Of a stretch of DNA of 26,222 bases, positions 7,894-14,703 are shown piece after piece (positions within the stretch are counted from its first letter, which is position 1; each line of letters starts with the position of its first letter). Source of the DNA: Ottowia sp. (GTDB lineage Bacteria > Pseudomonadota > Gammaproteobacteria > Burkholderiales > Burkholderiaceae_C); NCBI GenBank assembly GCA_023228705.1, contig JALOAS010000038.1, forward strand, positions 1-26,222, in the 5' to 3' direction. The notes under the pieces were generated by a model. The model had not been told where the DNA came from, did not search any database, and was given only the letters and a program-made list of their open reading frames with translations. The translations under genes and the position numbers were made by a program.

Positions 7894-8005
7894 CCTGGAT
7901 TCCGCATGGCGTCTTCATCTCATTGGTGGATATTGAAAAATACAAAAACTCGAGCAATAACAAATAGCTGCCAAAGAAAATAAGCGGTCAACTGCGGATT
8001 CTGGG
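7894..8005. mobile_element. 112-bp MITE-like element (short form)
   Basis: The ends CCTGGATTCCGCA (7894-7906) and TGCGGATTCTGGG (7993-8005) are imperfect inverted repeats, and 5-bp direct repeats TGCAA flank the element. Its AT-richer interior (about 7940-8000, with GCAATAACAAATAG and AAGAAAATAAGCGGTCAACT) matches, in reverse orientation, the left part of the element that splits dps at 9276-9509. There is no coding capacity. The 5-bp duplication and CCTAGATTC-like ends recall IS1380-family elements such as ISEcp1, so mobilisation by such a transposase is inferred. From 8011 to about 8195 no gene or repeat is recognised. Confidence 0.75.
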
Positions 8006-8201
8006 TGCAACCGTGGCCACTCGTTCTCCTCACGCAAGGCGTTCATGGAAGCGGCCGCTTGTGTGTTCGGCAGTATCGGGGGACATCGTTGTGGCGTCAT
8101 ATTCGGGCGTTCTCCCTTTTTGTTCTCAAGCGCGGCGACTTCACTTCCAAGTGCCGCCCTGCGAGCGCACGACGTGCTGCCACGCATACGCTGCCAGATT
8201 G

Positions 8202-8226
8202 TGCTAATATGCGCAAACACGCAAAT
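8202..8226 (+). promoter_or_regulatory. arsR promoter with palindromic operator
   Basis: An extended -10, TGCTAATAT (8202-8210), runs into the dyad TGCG-CAAACA-CGCA (8210-8223), which extends as AT..AT pairs to 8207-8226. The 20 bp ATATGCGCAAACACGCAAAT is matched at 17 positions by 22280-22299 in front of the RND/SQR operon. A further half site, ATGCGCAAT, follows at about 8225-8233. Autorepression by the ArsR protein encoded at 8380 is inferred. Confidence 0.6.
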
Positions 8227-8379
8227 GCGCAATAAGACAAAATGCAAGATGTTGCCCGCTGCCTCCCTTGGCTGGCGCGCCGCGCTGCGCCGGGGCGAAA
8301 GAATGTCCTCGGATCGAGTGCGCGAGACGGAAGGGCAGCAGCGCGCGCGATCGAAATGAATGAAACGAGGGCTTGCACC

Positions 8380-8739
8380 ATGAACCCGCTGGTTGACCTG
8401 CCACCTGAGGCGCTGGATTACGTGGCCCAGTATTTTCGGGTGCTGTCCGAGCCGACCCGGTTGCGCATTCTCAACGCGCTCGGCGGCGGCAAAATGAGCG
8501 TGGGCGATATCGCCGAGCGCGTGAACTCCAGCGTGGCGAACGTGTCTCGCCATCTGTCGCAGATGGCAGAGCGGGGGCTGGTGACGCGGGAGCAGCAGGG
8601 CAACAGCGTCCTGTACAGGATCTGTGATCCCACGGTCGAGGAGCTGTGCGCGCTGGTGTGCAACAGCATTGCCCGCCGGTTCGACCAGACGCGTGCGGCG
8701 CGTACGGCTTTCGACGAGCGTCGAACCGGGACCCGGTAG
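8380..8739 (+). CDS. ArsR/SmtB-family transcriptional regulator
   Basis: A 119-aa winged-helix repressor: the ALDYVAQYFRVLSEPTRLRIL opening helix, then DIAERVNSSVANVSRHLSQM as helix-turn-helix (about residues 43-62), then the wing GLVTREQQGNSVLYRI. The start at ATG 8380 is chosen for its ACGAGGG ribosome site and match to family length; in-frame ATGs at 8242 and 8356 would add unconserved residues. Cysteines at 82, 90 and 94 (CDPTVEELCALVC) could serve thiol or metal sensing. Thiol-based ArsR proteins such as BigR and SqrR sense persulfide and control sulfide-oxidation genes. Here the operator pair links this gene to an SQR-containing operon, so a reactive-sulfur sensor is my preferred reading, unproven. 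It is convergent with dps. Confidence 0.85.
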   Translation: MNPLVDLPPEALDYVAQYFRVLSEPTRLRILNALGGGKMSVGDIAERVNSSVANVSRHLSQMAERGLVTREQQGNSVLYRICDPTVEELCALVCNSIARRFDQTRAARTAFDERRTGTR

Positions 8740-8818
8740 GCGAGCTGCAGATGACGCAAGAGTGCCAAGCCTGCCGACGCAGGCATGGCCTTTGCGGGAT
8801 GGCAAGCACCGTCAGCTT

Positions 8819-8924
8819 GCCGGATGACAGATGACCGCCGCCTGCGGCGGCTCATGAACGCTTGGCGCCCGGCGTTGGGCAAATGGCAAGCCATGCGCCA
8901 AGCGCCGGACGCACTTCGCTCAAC
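8819..8924. repeat. Modular intergenic repeat, copy 1
   Basis: It contains CCGGATGACAGATGACC, then a GC hairpin CCGCCG-CCTG-CGGCGG (8835-8850), then a block ending GGACGCACTTCGCTCAAC. The same modules recur at about 9718-9891, 11681-11873 and 22396-22649. It lies between the convergent arsR and dps genes, where the hairpin could help end transcription, although no T-run follows. Confidence 0.7.
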
Positions 8925-9270
8925 CTCTCCAGTTCAGGCCTCAAGCAGCGAACGCAGCATCCACGCGGCCTGCTCGTGCACGGTCATGCGCTGCGTGAGC
9001 AGGTCGGCGGTGGGCTCGTCGCCGGCCTTGTCCGCCAGCGGGAATGCTTCGCGCGCGGTGCGCGCCACGGCCTCGTGGCCTTCGACCAGGATGCGCACCA
9101 TGTCCAGCGCCGCCGGCGGCTCCGCCGGCGCGTCGGGCAGCGTCGAGAGCTTGCCGAACGCCGCATGGGAACCGGGCGCCACGTGGCCCAGCGCGCGGAT
9201 GCGCTCGGCAATGACGTCGACGGCGCCCCACAACTCGGTGTACTGCGTCTCGAACATGGCGTGCAGCGTA

Positions 9271-9275
9271 TTGAA
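9271..9275. repeat. Target duplication of the 234-bp MITE, left copy
   Basis: TTGAA, repeated at 9510-9514 (both followed by C). It occurs once in the reconstructed dps reading frame. Confidence 0.85.
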
Positions 9276-9509
9276 CCTAGAATCCGCAGTTGACCGCTTA
9301 TTTTCTTTGACAACTATTTGTTATTGCTCGAAGTTTTGCGTTTTTCAATGAGCACCCATCAGGTGAAGACGCTATGCGCCTGATCGCACAGCACTGGACG
9401 CGCCATGCTGCGTTGCTCCGCCTTGCAGACAGTAGTCTGCGGCGTTGTCGCGCCTTGCCTGACACGCCCATCGCTGCACGCTCAGGCGCATCCTACTGCG
9501 GAATCTAGG
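9276..9509. mobile_element. 234-bp MITE-like element inserted in dps (long form)
   Basis: The termini CCTAGAATCCGCAGT (9276-9290) and ACTGCGGAATCTAGG (9495-9509) are inverted repeats with one mismatch, flanked by TTGAA duplications. The first about 110 bp match the 112-bp element at 7894-8005 in opposite orientation. The right part contains an additional block absent from the short form, bounded by ATGCGCCTGA (9374-9383) and TCAGGCGCAT (9482-9491). There is no open frame of note. The ends resemble IS1380-type CCTAGATTC termini, so a non-autonomous derivative is inferred. Confidence 0.85.
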
Positions 9510-9514
9510 TTGAA
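9510..9514. repeat. Target duplication of the 234-bp MITE, right copy
   Basis: TTGAA, matching 9271-9275; joining across these copies restores the dps frame. Confidence 0.85.
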
Positions 9515-9709
9515 CATGGGGCCAACAACGTTCCAGTGGAAGTTGTGCGTGGTCAGGTACAGCGTGTAGGTGTCGGCCAGCAGGTGCGACAGGCCCTTGG
9601 CGATGGCAGCGCGGTCGCTGTCGCTGATGCCGATGTTGATGTGCGGCGCGCCGGTCGGGGTGCTCTTGCTTGTCTTGGGCATGATTTTCTCCTTGGAATG
9701 CAGGTGAGT

Positions 9710-9724
9710 GGTCATTAAATGACC
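9710..9724 (-). promoter_or_regulatory. 15-bp perfect palindrome upstream of dps
   Basis: GGTCATT-A-AATGACC lies 28 bp before the dps start codon, in the space where a promoter or operator would be expected. Its right half is also the beginning of a dispersed module shared with the 3' end of prxU, so it may be a by-product of that repeat. The binding protein is unknown. Confidence 0.35.
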
Positions 9725-9891
9725 TCATGAGAAACGATGCTCAGCAACACCACCCGCATGACGGATGACTGCGCCGCTACGCGGCTTCAATGACTGCGGC
9801 TGCGCCGCCATGATTCATCATGAGCCGCCACAGGCGGCTTTCATCCAAGGCCCGCAAGGGCCGAGATCATTTGTCATCCGGTGAGCTGACA
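9718..9891. repeat. Modular intergenic repeat, copy 2
   Basis: It fills the gap between katA and dps. Parts: a roughly 38-bp module (9718-9755) that recurs inverted at 11836-11873 with a 23-bp exact core (9731-9753 and 11838-11860); GCATGACGGATGAC; a TGACTGCGGCTGCGCCGCCATGA block; hairpin AGCCGCC-ACA-GGCGGCT (9823-9839); hairpin GGCCC-GCAA-GGGCC (9849-9862); and an ATCCGGTGAGC end. The same blocks occur at 22396-22649. The hairpins lack long T-runs. Confidence 0.7.
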
Positions 9892-9928
9892 ATGCTTGCT
9901 AACCAGCGTTAAATGAAGGGTGGGGCGG

Positions 9929-11458
9929 TCAGGCCGGCAGTGCCACCAGCGGGTTGCCATGCATGGGGTCGTCCTTTTGCGAGGCCAGCGCCTTGTCCAG
10001 GTCCAGCCCCAGCGCGCGCGCGACGCCGGCACCGTAGTCCGGATCGGCAGCGTGGCAGTTGCGGATGTGGCGGAACTTGACGAACTCGGGGGCGTCGCCC
10101 ATGGCGCGCGCGGTGTTGCCAAACAGCGCCTGCTTCTGCGCGTCGTCCATCAGCTGGAACAGCTTGCGCGGCTGCTCGAAGTAGTTGCTGTCGTCTTCGT
10201 GGAAGCTCCAGTGTTTGGCGTCGCCGTTGATTTTCAGGGGCGGCTCGGCAAACCCGGGCTGGCCCTGCCACTGACCGTAGCTGTTGGGCTCGTAGTGCGG
10301 CGCGCTGCCGTAGTTGTCGTCGACCCGGCCCTGGCCGTCGCGGTGGTTGCTGTGCACCGGGCAGCGGGCACGGTTCACCGGGATCTGGTGGTGGTTGGTG
10401 CCCAGGCGGTAGCGCTGCGCGTCGGCGTAGTTGATCAGGCGTGCCTGCAGCATGCGGTCGGGCGATACGCCTATGCCCGGCACCAGGTTGGCCGGCGAGA
10501 ACGCACTCTGCTCCACGTCCAGGAAGAAGTTCTCCGGGTTGCGGTTGAGCTCGAACTCGCCCACCTCGATCAGCGGATAGTCGCCGTGCGGCCAGACCTT
10601 GGTCAGGTCAAACGGGTGGTAGGGCACCTTTTCCGCGTCGGTCTCGGGCATGACCTGCACGTACAGGGTCCACTTGGGGAAGTCGCCGCGCTCGATCGCC
10701 TCGTACAGGTCGCGCTGGTGGCTCTCGCGATCACGGCCGATCAGCTCGGCCGCCTCGGCGTCGGTCAGGTTCTTGATGCCTTGCCGGGTCCGGAAGTGCA
10801 TCTTGACCCAGAAGCGCTCGCCTTCAGCGTTCCAGAAACTGTACGTGTGCGAGGAAAAGCCGTGCATGTGGCGGTAGCTGGCCGGAATGCCGCGGTCGCT
10901 CATGGTGATGGTGACCTGGTGCAGTGCCTCGGGCAGCAGCGTCCAGTAGTCCCAGTTGTACGTGGCGCTGCGCAGGTTGCTGCGCGGGTCGCGCTTGACG
11001 GCCTTGTTCAGGTCCGGGAACTGGCGCGGCTCGCGGATGAAGAACACGGGCGTGTTGTTGCCGACCATGTCCCAGTTGCCTTCCTCGGTGTAGAACTTGA
11101 GGGCAAAGCCGCGGATGTCGCGCTCGGCGTCGGCCGCGCCGCGCTCGCCGGCCACGGTGGTGAAGCGGGCAAACATCTCGGTCTGCTTGCCGATGTTCTC
11201 GAAGATTTTTGCGCGCGTGTAGCGGCTGATGTCATGCGTGACCGTGAACGTGCCGAATGCGCCGGAGCCCTTGGCGTGCATGCGCCGCTCGGGGATGACC
11301 TCGCGCACGAAGTTGGCCAGCTTCTCGTTCAGCCAGTTGTCCTGCGCCAGCAGCGGGCCGCGCGCGCCAGCGGTCAGGCTGTCGCGGTTGCTGACGACGG
11401 GGGCGCCGAAGTTGGTGGTGAGGTGGGTTGCGGGGTACGGTTGCGTGTCTTTCGCCAT
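9929..11458 (-). CDS. katA: Monofunctional haem catalase
   Basis: A 509-aa small-subunit catalase that breaks hydrogen peroxide into water and oxygen. Visible active-site elements are the distal histidine H61 (RRMHAKGSGAFG), the distal asparagine N134 (MVGNNTPVFF) and the proximal haem ligand Y344 in RLINYADAQRYRLG. It ends about where small-subunit catalases do, without the flavodoxin-like tail of large catalases. The start at 11458 is supported by a GGAG site 6 bases upstream; the frame stays open to 11503 but that extension is not conserved. An OxyR-like palindrome lies at 11560-11576, consistent with peroxide induction. It is followed on the same strand by dps and preceded by the selenoperoxiredoxin gene. 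Confidence 0.96.
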   Translation of the reverse strand: MAKDTQPYPATHLTTNFGAPVVSNRDSLTAGARGPLLAQDNWLNEKLANFVREVIPERRMHAKGSGAFGTFTVTHDISRYTRAKIFENIGKQTEMFARFTTVAGERGAADAERDIRGFALKFYTEEGNWDMVGNNTPVFFIREPRQFPDLNKAVKRDPRSNLRSATYNWDYWTLLPEALHQVTITMSDRGIPASYRHMHGFSSHTYSFWNAEGERFWVKMHFRTRQGIKNLTDAEAAELIGRDRESHQRDLYEAIERGDFPKWTLYVQVMPETDAEKVPYHPFDLTKVWPHGDYPLIEVGEFELNRNPENFFLDVEQSAFSPANLVPGIGVSPDRMLQARLINYADAQRYRLGTNHHQIPVNRARCPVHSNHRDGQGRVDDNYGSAPHYEPNSYGQWQGQPGFAEPPLKINGDAKHWSFHEDDSNYFEQPRKLFQLMDDAQKQALFGNTARAMGDAPEFVKFRHIRNCHAADPDYGAGVARALGLDLDKALASQKDDPMHGNPLVALPA

Positions 11459-11526
11459 GGCAGGCTCCTGGTGGTTGAAGCAGGGTAGGAGAACAATCTC
11501 CATGCATCGATGATGGCAGCTGGCTT

Positions 11527-11576
11527 TTTATAAATCAAATGAATTGTTCAAATGATCGAGATAGACAATTTCTATC
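11527..11576 (-). promoter_or_regulatory. katA promoter region with OxyR-like site
   Basis: GATAGA-CAATT-TCTATC (11560-11576) is a perfect dyad containing ATAG-N7-CTAT, the half of the OxyR consensus. A TATAAA on the minus strand (11527-11532) could be the -10, placing the dyad just upstream of the -35 position, as for an activator. No good -35 is seen, also usual for activated promoters. Confidence 0.6.
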
Positions 11577-11680
11577 AACGCCCGATCCGCATCGGTTGCG
11601 GCAGGACTCGTGCTTGACAGGCGGGCCGGCGATCTCGATTCCCGGTTCGGGATCATTCCACCTGGTTGGCAAGCATTGCC

Positions 11681-11873
11681 GGCTCACCGGATGACCGATG
11701 ACCTCGGCCCATGAAGGTTTGGCGTCAGGCGTTGAGCGTTGTGCGTCAGGCGTTGAGCGTGGTGGGCATGCGCTGGACGCTGGACGCAATTCGCTCAACC
11801 CCATCAGGGGCCGGCGGCGCGGTCATCGGTCGTGCGCGTGGTGTTGCTGAGCATCGTTTCCAATCAGGTCATT
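11681..11873. repeat. Modular intergenic repeat, copy 3
   Basis: It lies between prxU and katA. Parts: CACCGGATGACCGATGACC; a tandem pair of an 18-bp unit with 21-bp period (11722-11739 and 11743-11760, GCGTCAGGCGTTGAGCGT); CGCTGGACGCTGGACGC; an end CGCTCAAC (11792-11799); then the module 11836-11873, which matches 9718-9755 inverted and covers the prxU stop codon. The remaining part of this 410-bp gap holds the katA promoter. Confidence 0.7.
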
Positions 11874-12582
11874 CCATGGCCGGTTGCCACTCCTTCCAGA
11901 CCTTGCCCACCAGCTCGGGTCCGGGCCTGAGCGTTTTCTTGCCCGGCTCCCAGCCGGCCGGCGTGGCCTCGGCGCCACCCGTGGCGCGCACATGCTGGAA
12001 CGCCTGCACCTGGCGCAGCGTCTCGGCTATCTTGCGCCCCACCGGCGGGGTCAGCACCTCCATCGCCTGGATGATGCCGTCCGGATCGATGATGAAGCGC
12101 CCGCGCATTTCAGCGCCGGTGGTCTCGTCCCAGCAGCCGTAGGCCCGGCCCACATGTCCGGCCTGGTCGGCCGCCATGTGGAAGGGGATGCCGCCCTCGA
12201 CCATTTTTGCCAGCTCGTGGTCATCCCACATCTTGTGGACGAAGTGGCTGTCCACGCTGACCGAGATCACGTCCACCCCCATTTGCTGCAGGGCACCGTA
12301 TTGGGCCGCGACCGCGGACACTTCGGTGGCTCAGACAAAGGTGAAGTCACCCGGGTAGAAGCACAGCAACACCCACTTGCCAAGAAAATCGGACAACTTG
12401 ACGCTGGTGAAGTCGCCCTTGTAATACGCCGGCGCCGCAAAATCCGGCGCCTTTTGGCCCACGCGGGCCATTGTGGTGTTCATGTTCATCTCCCTGGAGG
12501 TCGGTGCTGGGGTCTCGCTGGCGGGCGCGGGATCGCCGGCCACCGAAGGGGCGACGCGCGCGCAGCTCACAGAATCAGACAT
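11869..12582 (-). CDS. prxU: Selenocysteine-containing peroxiredoxin (PrxU type), in-frame TGA read as Sec
   Basis: A 237-aa AhpC/TSA-family peroxidase if the TGA at 12333-12331 is read through as residue 84. The frame is continuous on both sides: CFYPGDFTFV, TGA, ATEVSAVAAQYG, where ordinary relatives have FTFVCPTE. The TGA thus sits exactly on the peroxidatic cysteine. A SECIS-like hairpin follows (12292-12330). Start ATG 12582 has an AAAGGA site. No other stop or frameshift occurs. The usual resolving Cys segment (VCPAGW) reads EATPAGW, so it would work as a one-selenocysteine enzyme needing an outside thiol donor. It is the last gene of the sulfur/RND series and precedes katA. The alternative is a simple nonsense mutation, which the hairpin and clean frame argue against. 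Confidence 0.82.
12292..12330 (-). promoter_or_regulatory. Bacterial SECIS-like hairpin after the prxU UGA
   Basis: On the mRNA the base directly after UGA starts an outer stem, GCCACCG with CGGUGCC (one C-C mismatch). An internal loop follows, then the apical stem CCGC-GGUC-GCGG. The GGUC loop lies 17 nt after the UGA. The E. coli fdhF SECIS also has an apical loop containing GGUC, and bacterial SECIS loops lie about 16-37 nt from the UGA. Folding was done by eye. Confidence 0.7.
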
Positions 12583-12678
12583 TGCTTTTTCCTTTCTCAA
12601 GGGGCAGGGCACGGGCCGAATCCGTGGCCGCTGCCCCGATGGCCCGGGCCGATGCCCGGATTCGGGTGGCTGGCCCGG

Positions 12679-12876
12679 TCAGTCTTTCTTCTTGAGCGGG
12701 CAGGTGTTCAGCCCCAGCAGGCGGTACGCGGGACAGGTGCCGAGTGCTCCGGTGGCCAGTGGCACCACGCCTATCCAGCCCCACCAGCCTACGGCGCCGG
12801 TGGCAGCCAGCGCGATCAGTACCAGGCCGACGAGGATGCGAAGAGTGCGGTCTATGCCGCCAACGTTGCGCAACAT
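12679..12876 (-). CDS. Small DUF2892 (YgaP-type) inner membrane protein
   Basis: A 65-aa protein with the DUF2892 pattern: NVGGIDRTLRILVGLVLI, a glycine/tryptophan turn, then GVVPLATGALGTCPAYRLLGLNTC. Two membrane helices are likely (about residues 11-28 and 33-48), with cysteines at 48 and 59. DUF2892 domains accompany rhodanese domains in YgaP and are found in persulfide-responsive (BigR-type) operons, which suits this setting; their function is not established. Start 12876 is preferred because an AAGGAG site lies 6 bases upstream. It is encoded between the small membrane protein gene and prxU. Confidence 0.85.
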   Translation of the reverse strand: MLRNVGGIDRTLRILVGLVLIALAATGAVGWWGWIGVVPLATGALGTCPAYRLLGLNTCPLKKKD

Positions 12877-12918
12877 GGCGTTCTCCTTGGGTTGCAAATG
12901 AGTTTGTGGACGTGTGAA

Positions 12919-13263
12919 TCAAGCGGAAGGGCGCGCACGCAGGCCGACGAGCAGGGGCCAGGCAAAGGCCAGCACCAGCGCGCCGCCGGCTGCGGCGATG
13001 CCGAGCAGGGTGGCCCAGTCGATCCAGTACTTCAACTCGGCCAGGCTGGAGTGGACCCAGCCGGGCGCAAGCAAGAAGGTGGTGATGGCGGCCAGCGCCG
13101 CCAGTGCAAGGGCGCCCGGCAGGCTGCCCCGCCACGCAGCGCCCGGCCGGCGCACGGCGCGTGCCATCAGCAGCAGCCAGAGCACGGCCAGCGCCAGCAG
13201 CCACGGCCAGATGGCCAGCGCCAGTTCCCAGACGATGTTGAGCATGAGCCAGATTTCATACAT
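12919..13263 (-). CDS. Small hydrophobic membrane protein of unknown function
   Basis: A 114-aa protein that I do not recognise. It is largely apolar and rich in Trp, Leu and Ala, with likely helices at about residues 5-33 (long enough for one or two spans), 45-67 and 84-105, and basic residues between them (MARAVRRPG). A GGGAG site precedes the ATG by 6 bases. It sits 18 bp after the type II SQR gene and 42 bp before the DUF2892 gene, on the same strand, so it is part of the series. It could be a membrane or quinone-pool partner of the flavoprotein, but nothing in the sequence shows this. Confidence 0.75.
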   Translation of the reverse strand: MYEIWLMLNIVWELALAIWPWLLALAVLWLLLMARAVRRPGAAWRGSLPGALALAALAAITTFLLAPGWVHSSLAELKYWIDWATLLGIAAAGGALVLAFAWPLLVGLRARPSA

Positions 13264-13281
13264 GGTTGTTCTCCCCGGGCG

Positions 13282-14610
13282 TCAGACGCGGCCCTTGAGT
13301 ACGGCGACGTAGGCGGGTTTGAGCAGGCGCACCTTCATGAGCCAGGCCATGAAGCTCTCCTGCATCGGATCGATAAAGGGCATCGAGGGCGTGAGCCGTC
13401 CTTCGTAGTCAAACTCGATGAGCATGGCCGAGCCTTCGCGCACGATCATGGGGCAGGAGGTGTAGCCGTCGAAGATTTCGTCCGGCGCCTGGCCTGCGAC
13501 CACGCGCGCCAGGTTGTGCGCCACCAGCGGCGCGCTTTTCTTCACGGTGGCGGCGGTTTTGCCGCGCGGCGTGCCGTTGATGTCGCCGACGCCAAAGACG
13601 TTGGCAAAGCGCTGGTGCTGCAGCGTGTCCTTGCTGACTTGCAGCCAGCCCAGCATGGGGCCCTCTTGCGCGGCCAGTTCGCTGTCGCGCACGGCGTCGA
13701 CGGCGCGCATGGGCGGCACCACGTGCAGGAAGTCGTAGTCCACCTCGCTGCGCTCGCCCTCGGGCGAGGCAAACACCGCCTTGCGCGCGCCGGTGTCCAC
13801 CGCCACCAGCCTGCTCAGGTAGTGGGGCTGGATATCCAGGTTTTTCCAGCGTGCCAGCACGTCGTCGTTGACCACCTTGACGCCAAATACGGTGTCGTCG
13901 GGCAGGCCAGTGTAGAAATCCACGCTGGACCTGTCCCGCGTGCCGGCCTGGCGCAGCCGGTCGGCCACCATGAAAGTCATCTTCAGCGGCGCGCCCGCGC
14001 ACTTCAGCGGCCCGGCGGGCAGCGTCATGACGGCGCGGCCGCCCTGCGCGCGGAACGCGTCCATGGCGCGCCAGGTGGCCAGCGCCGCCTCGGGGCCCAG
14101 GTACACGCTGCCCAGGCCGTTCTGCCCGATCGCCTTGACGTCCATGCCCTCGATCTGGTCGTAGCCCAGCTGCAGGCCGGTGGCCACGACCAGGTAGTCG
14201 TAGCTGATCTTGCTGCCGCTGGTGGTGGTGAGGCTGTTGGCCGCCGGGTCGAATTCGGCCACCATCTCCTGCACCCATTGCACGCCCTCGGGCTGGAAGT
14301 CGGCGTTGCGGTCGCGCACCTTGGCTATCGGCCAGACGCCCGTGGCCACCAGCGTGTACCCGGGCTGGTAGTTGTGCTCGAGCTTGGCGTCGACGATGGT
14401 GATGCGCGCCTGCGGCAGGAGCTTGCGCAGCCGGCTGGCCACGGCGATTCCGCCCAGGCCGCTGCCGGCAATGACGACGTGGACGCGCGCGTCCGACGTC
14501 TGCGCCTGCGCCACGGGGAGGGTCTCGAGGGCACCCAGCGCCAGTGGCGCGGCGCCCAGGGCGCGCAGCAGCCGGCGCCGCGACGGATCGTGTGCGTGTG
14601 GTTCATGCAT
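13282..14610 (-). CDS. sqr: Tat-exported type II sulfide:quinone oxidoreductase (SQR)
   Basis: A 442-aa FAD flavoprotein. Residues 1-36 form a twin-arginine signal (SRRRLLRALGAAPLALGAL). The FAD-binding GSGLGG is at 49-54 and a second nucleotide-fold strand, YDYLVVATG, near 137-145. Two cysteines in the motifs LKCAGAPLK (C204) and GYTSCPMIV (C386) match the redox pair of type II (mitochondrial SQOR-like) enzymes, which oxidise sulfide to persulfide/polysulfide and reduce quinone. VFGVGDINGTPRGKTAATVKKSAP is the family's FAD/quinone-side region. A GGAG site lies upstream of the start. A Tat signal puts the catalytic site in the periplasm, like the bacterial flavoprotein FCSD rather than mitochondrial SQOR. 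The family is firm; the direction of the reaction in vivo is inferred. Confidence 0.88.
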   Translation of the reverse strand: MHEPHAHDPSRRRLLRALGAAPLALGALETLPVAQAQTSDARVHVVIAGSGLGGIAVASRLRKLLPQARITIVDAKLEHNYQPGYTLVATGVWPIAKVRDRNADFQPEGVQWVQEMVAEFDPAANSLTTTSGSKISYDYLVVATGLQLGYDQIEGMDVKAIGQNGLGSVYLGPEAALATWRAMDAFRAQGGRAVMTLPAGPLKCAGAPLKMTFMVADRLRQAGTRDRSSVDFYTGLPDDTVFGVKVVNDDVLARWKNLDIQPHYLSRLVAVDTGARKAVFASPEGERSEVDYDFLHVVPPMRAVDAVRDSELAAQEGPMLGWLQVSKDTLQHQRFANVFGVGDINGTPRGKTAATVKKSAPLVAHNLARVVAGQAPDEIFDGYTSCPMIVREGSAMLIEFDYEGRLTPSMPFIDPMQESFMAWLMKVRLLKPAYVAVLKGRV

Positions 14611-14703
14611 GGCGGTTTGTTTCTCCAGGGTCGGTGGTTCGGGGGTGCGGGTGGTTGGGACAGTGACTGCCGCGGGGCACTTGCAGCGTCATGGCAGGCG
14701 TCC

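Larger units (their letters stand above)
8934..9682 (-). pseudogene. dps: dps (ferritin-like DNA-protection protein) split by a MITE
   Basis: The start ATG at 9682 has a GGAG site 6-9 bases upstream. The first 58 residues carry the Dps core up to HNFHWNVVGPMFN. The rest (FETQYTELWGAVDVIAERIRALG and onward) resumes after the insertion. Removing 9276-9509 and one TTGAA copy gives TTC AAT ACG CTG CAC GCC ATG, a continuous 169-aa Dps of normal length. Dps stores iron using peroxide and shields DNA. The break falls between the ferroxidase His motif and the D/E ligands of the partner face, so neither piece can form a site. It is encoded downstream of katA on the same strand, a sensible peroxide-defence pairing. 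Confidence 0.93.

Noticed and set aside
8011..8195. Short open frames between the 112-bp MITE and arsR
   Set aside because: No ribosome site, family resemblance or conserved pattern was found; nothing in this stretch is supported.
12331..12333. Simple pseudogene reading of the split peroxiredoxin
   Set aside because: Kept as an alternative, but the only lesion is a TGA on the catalytic Cys codon followed by a SECIS-like hairpin, with no other decay.
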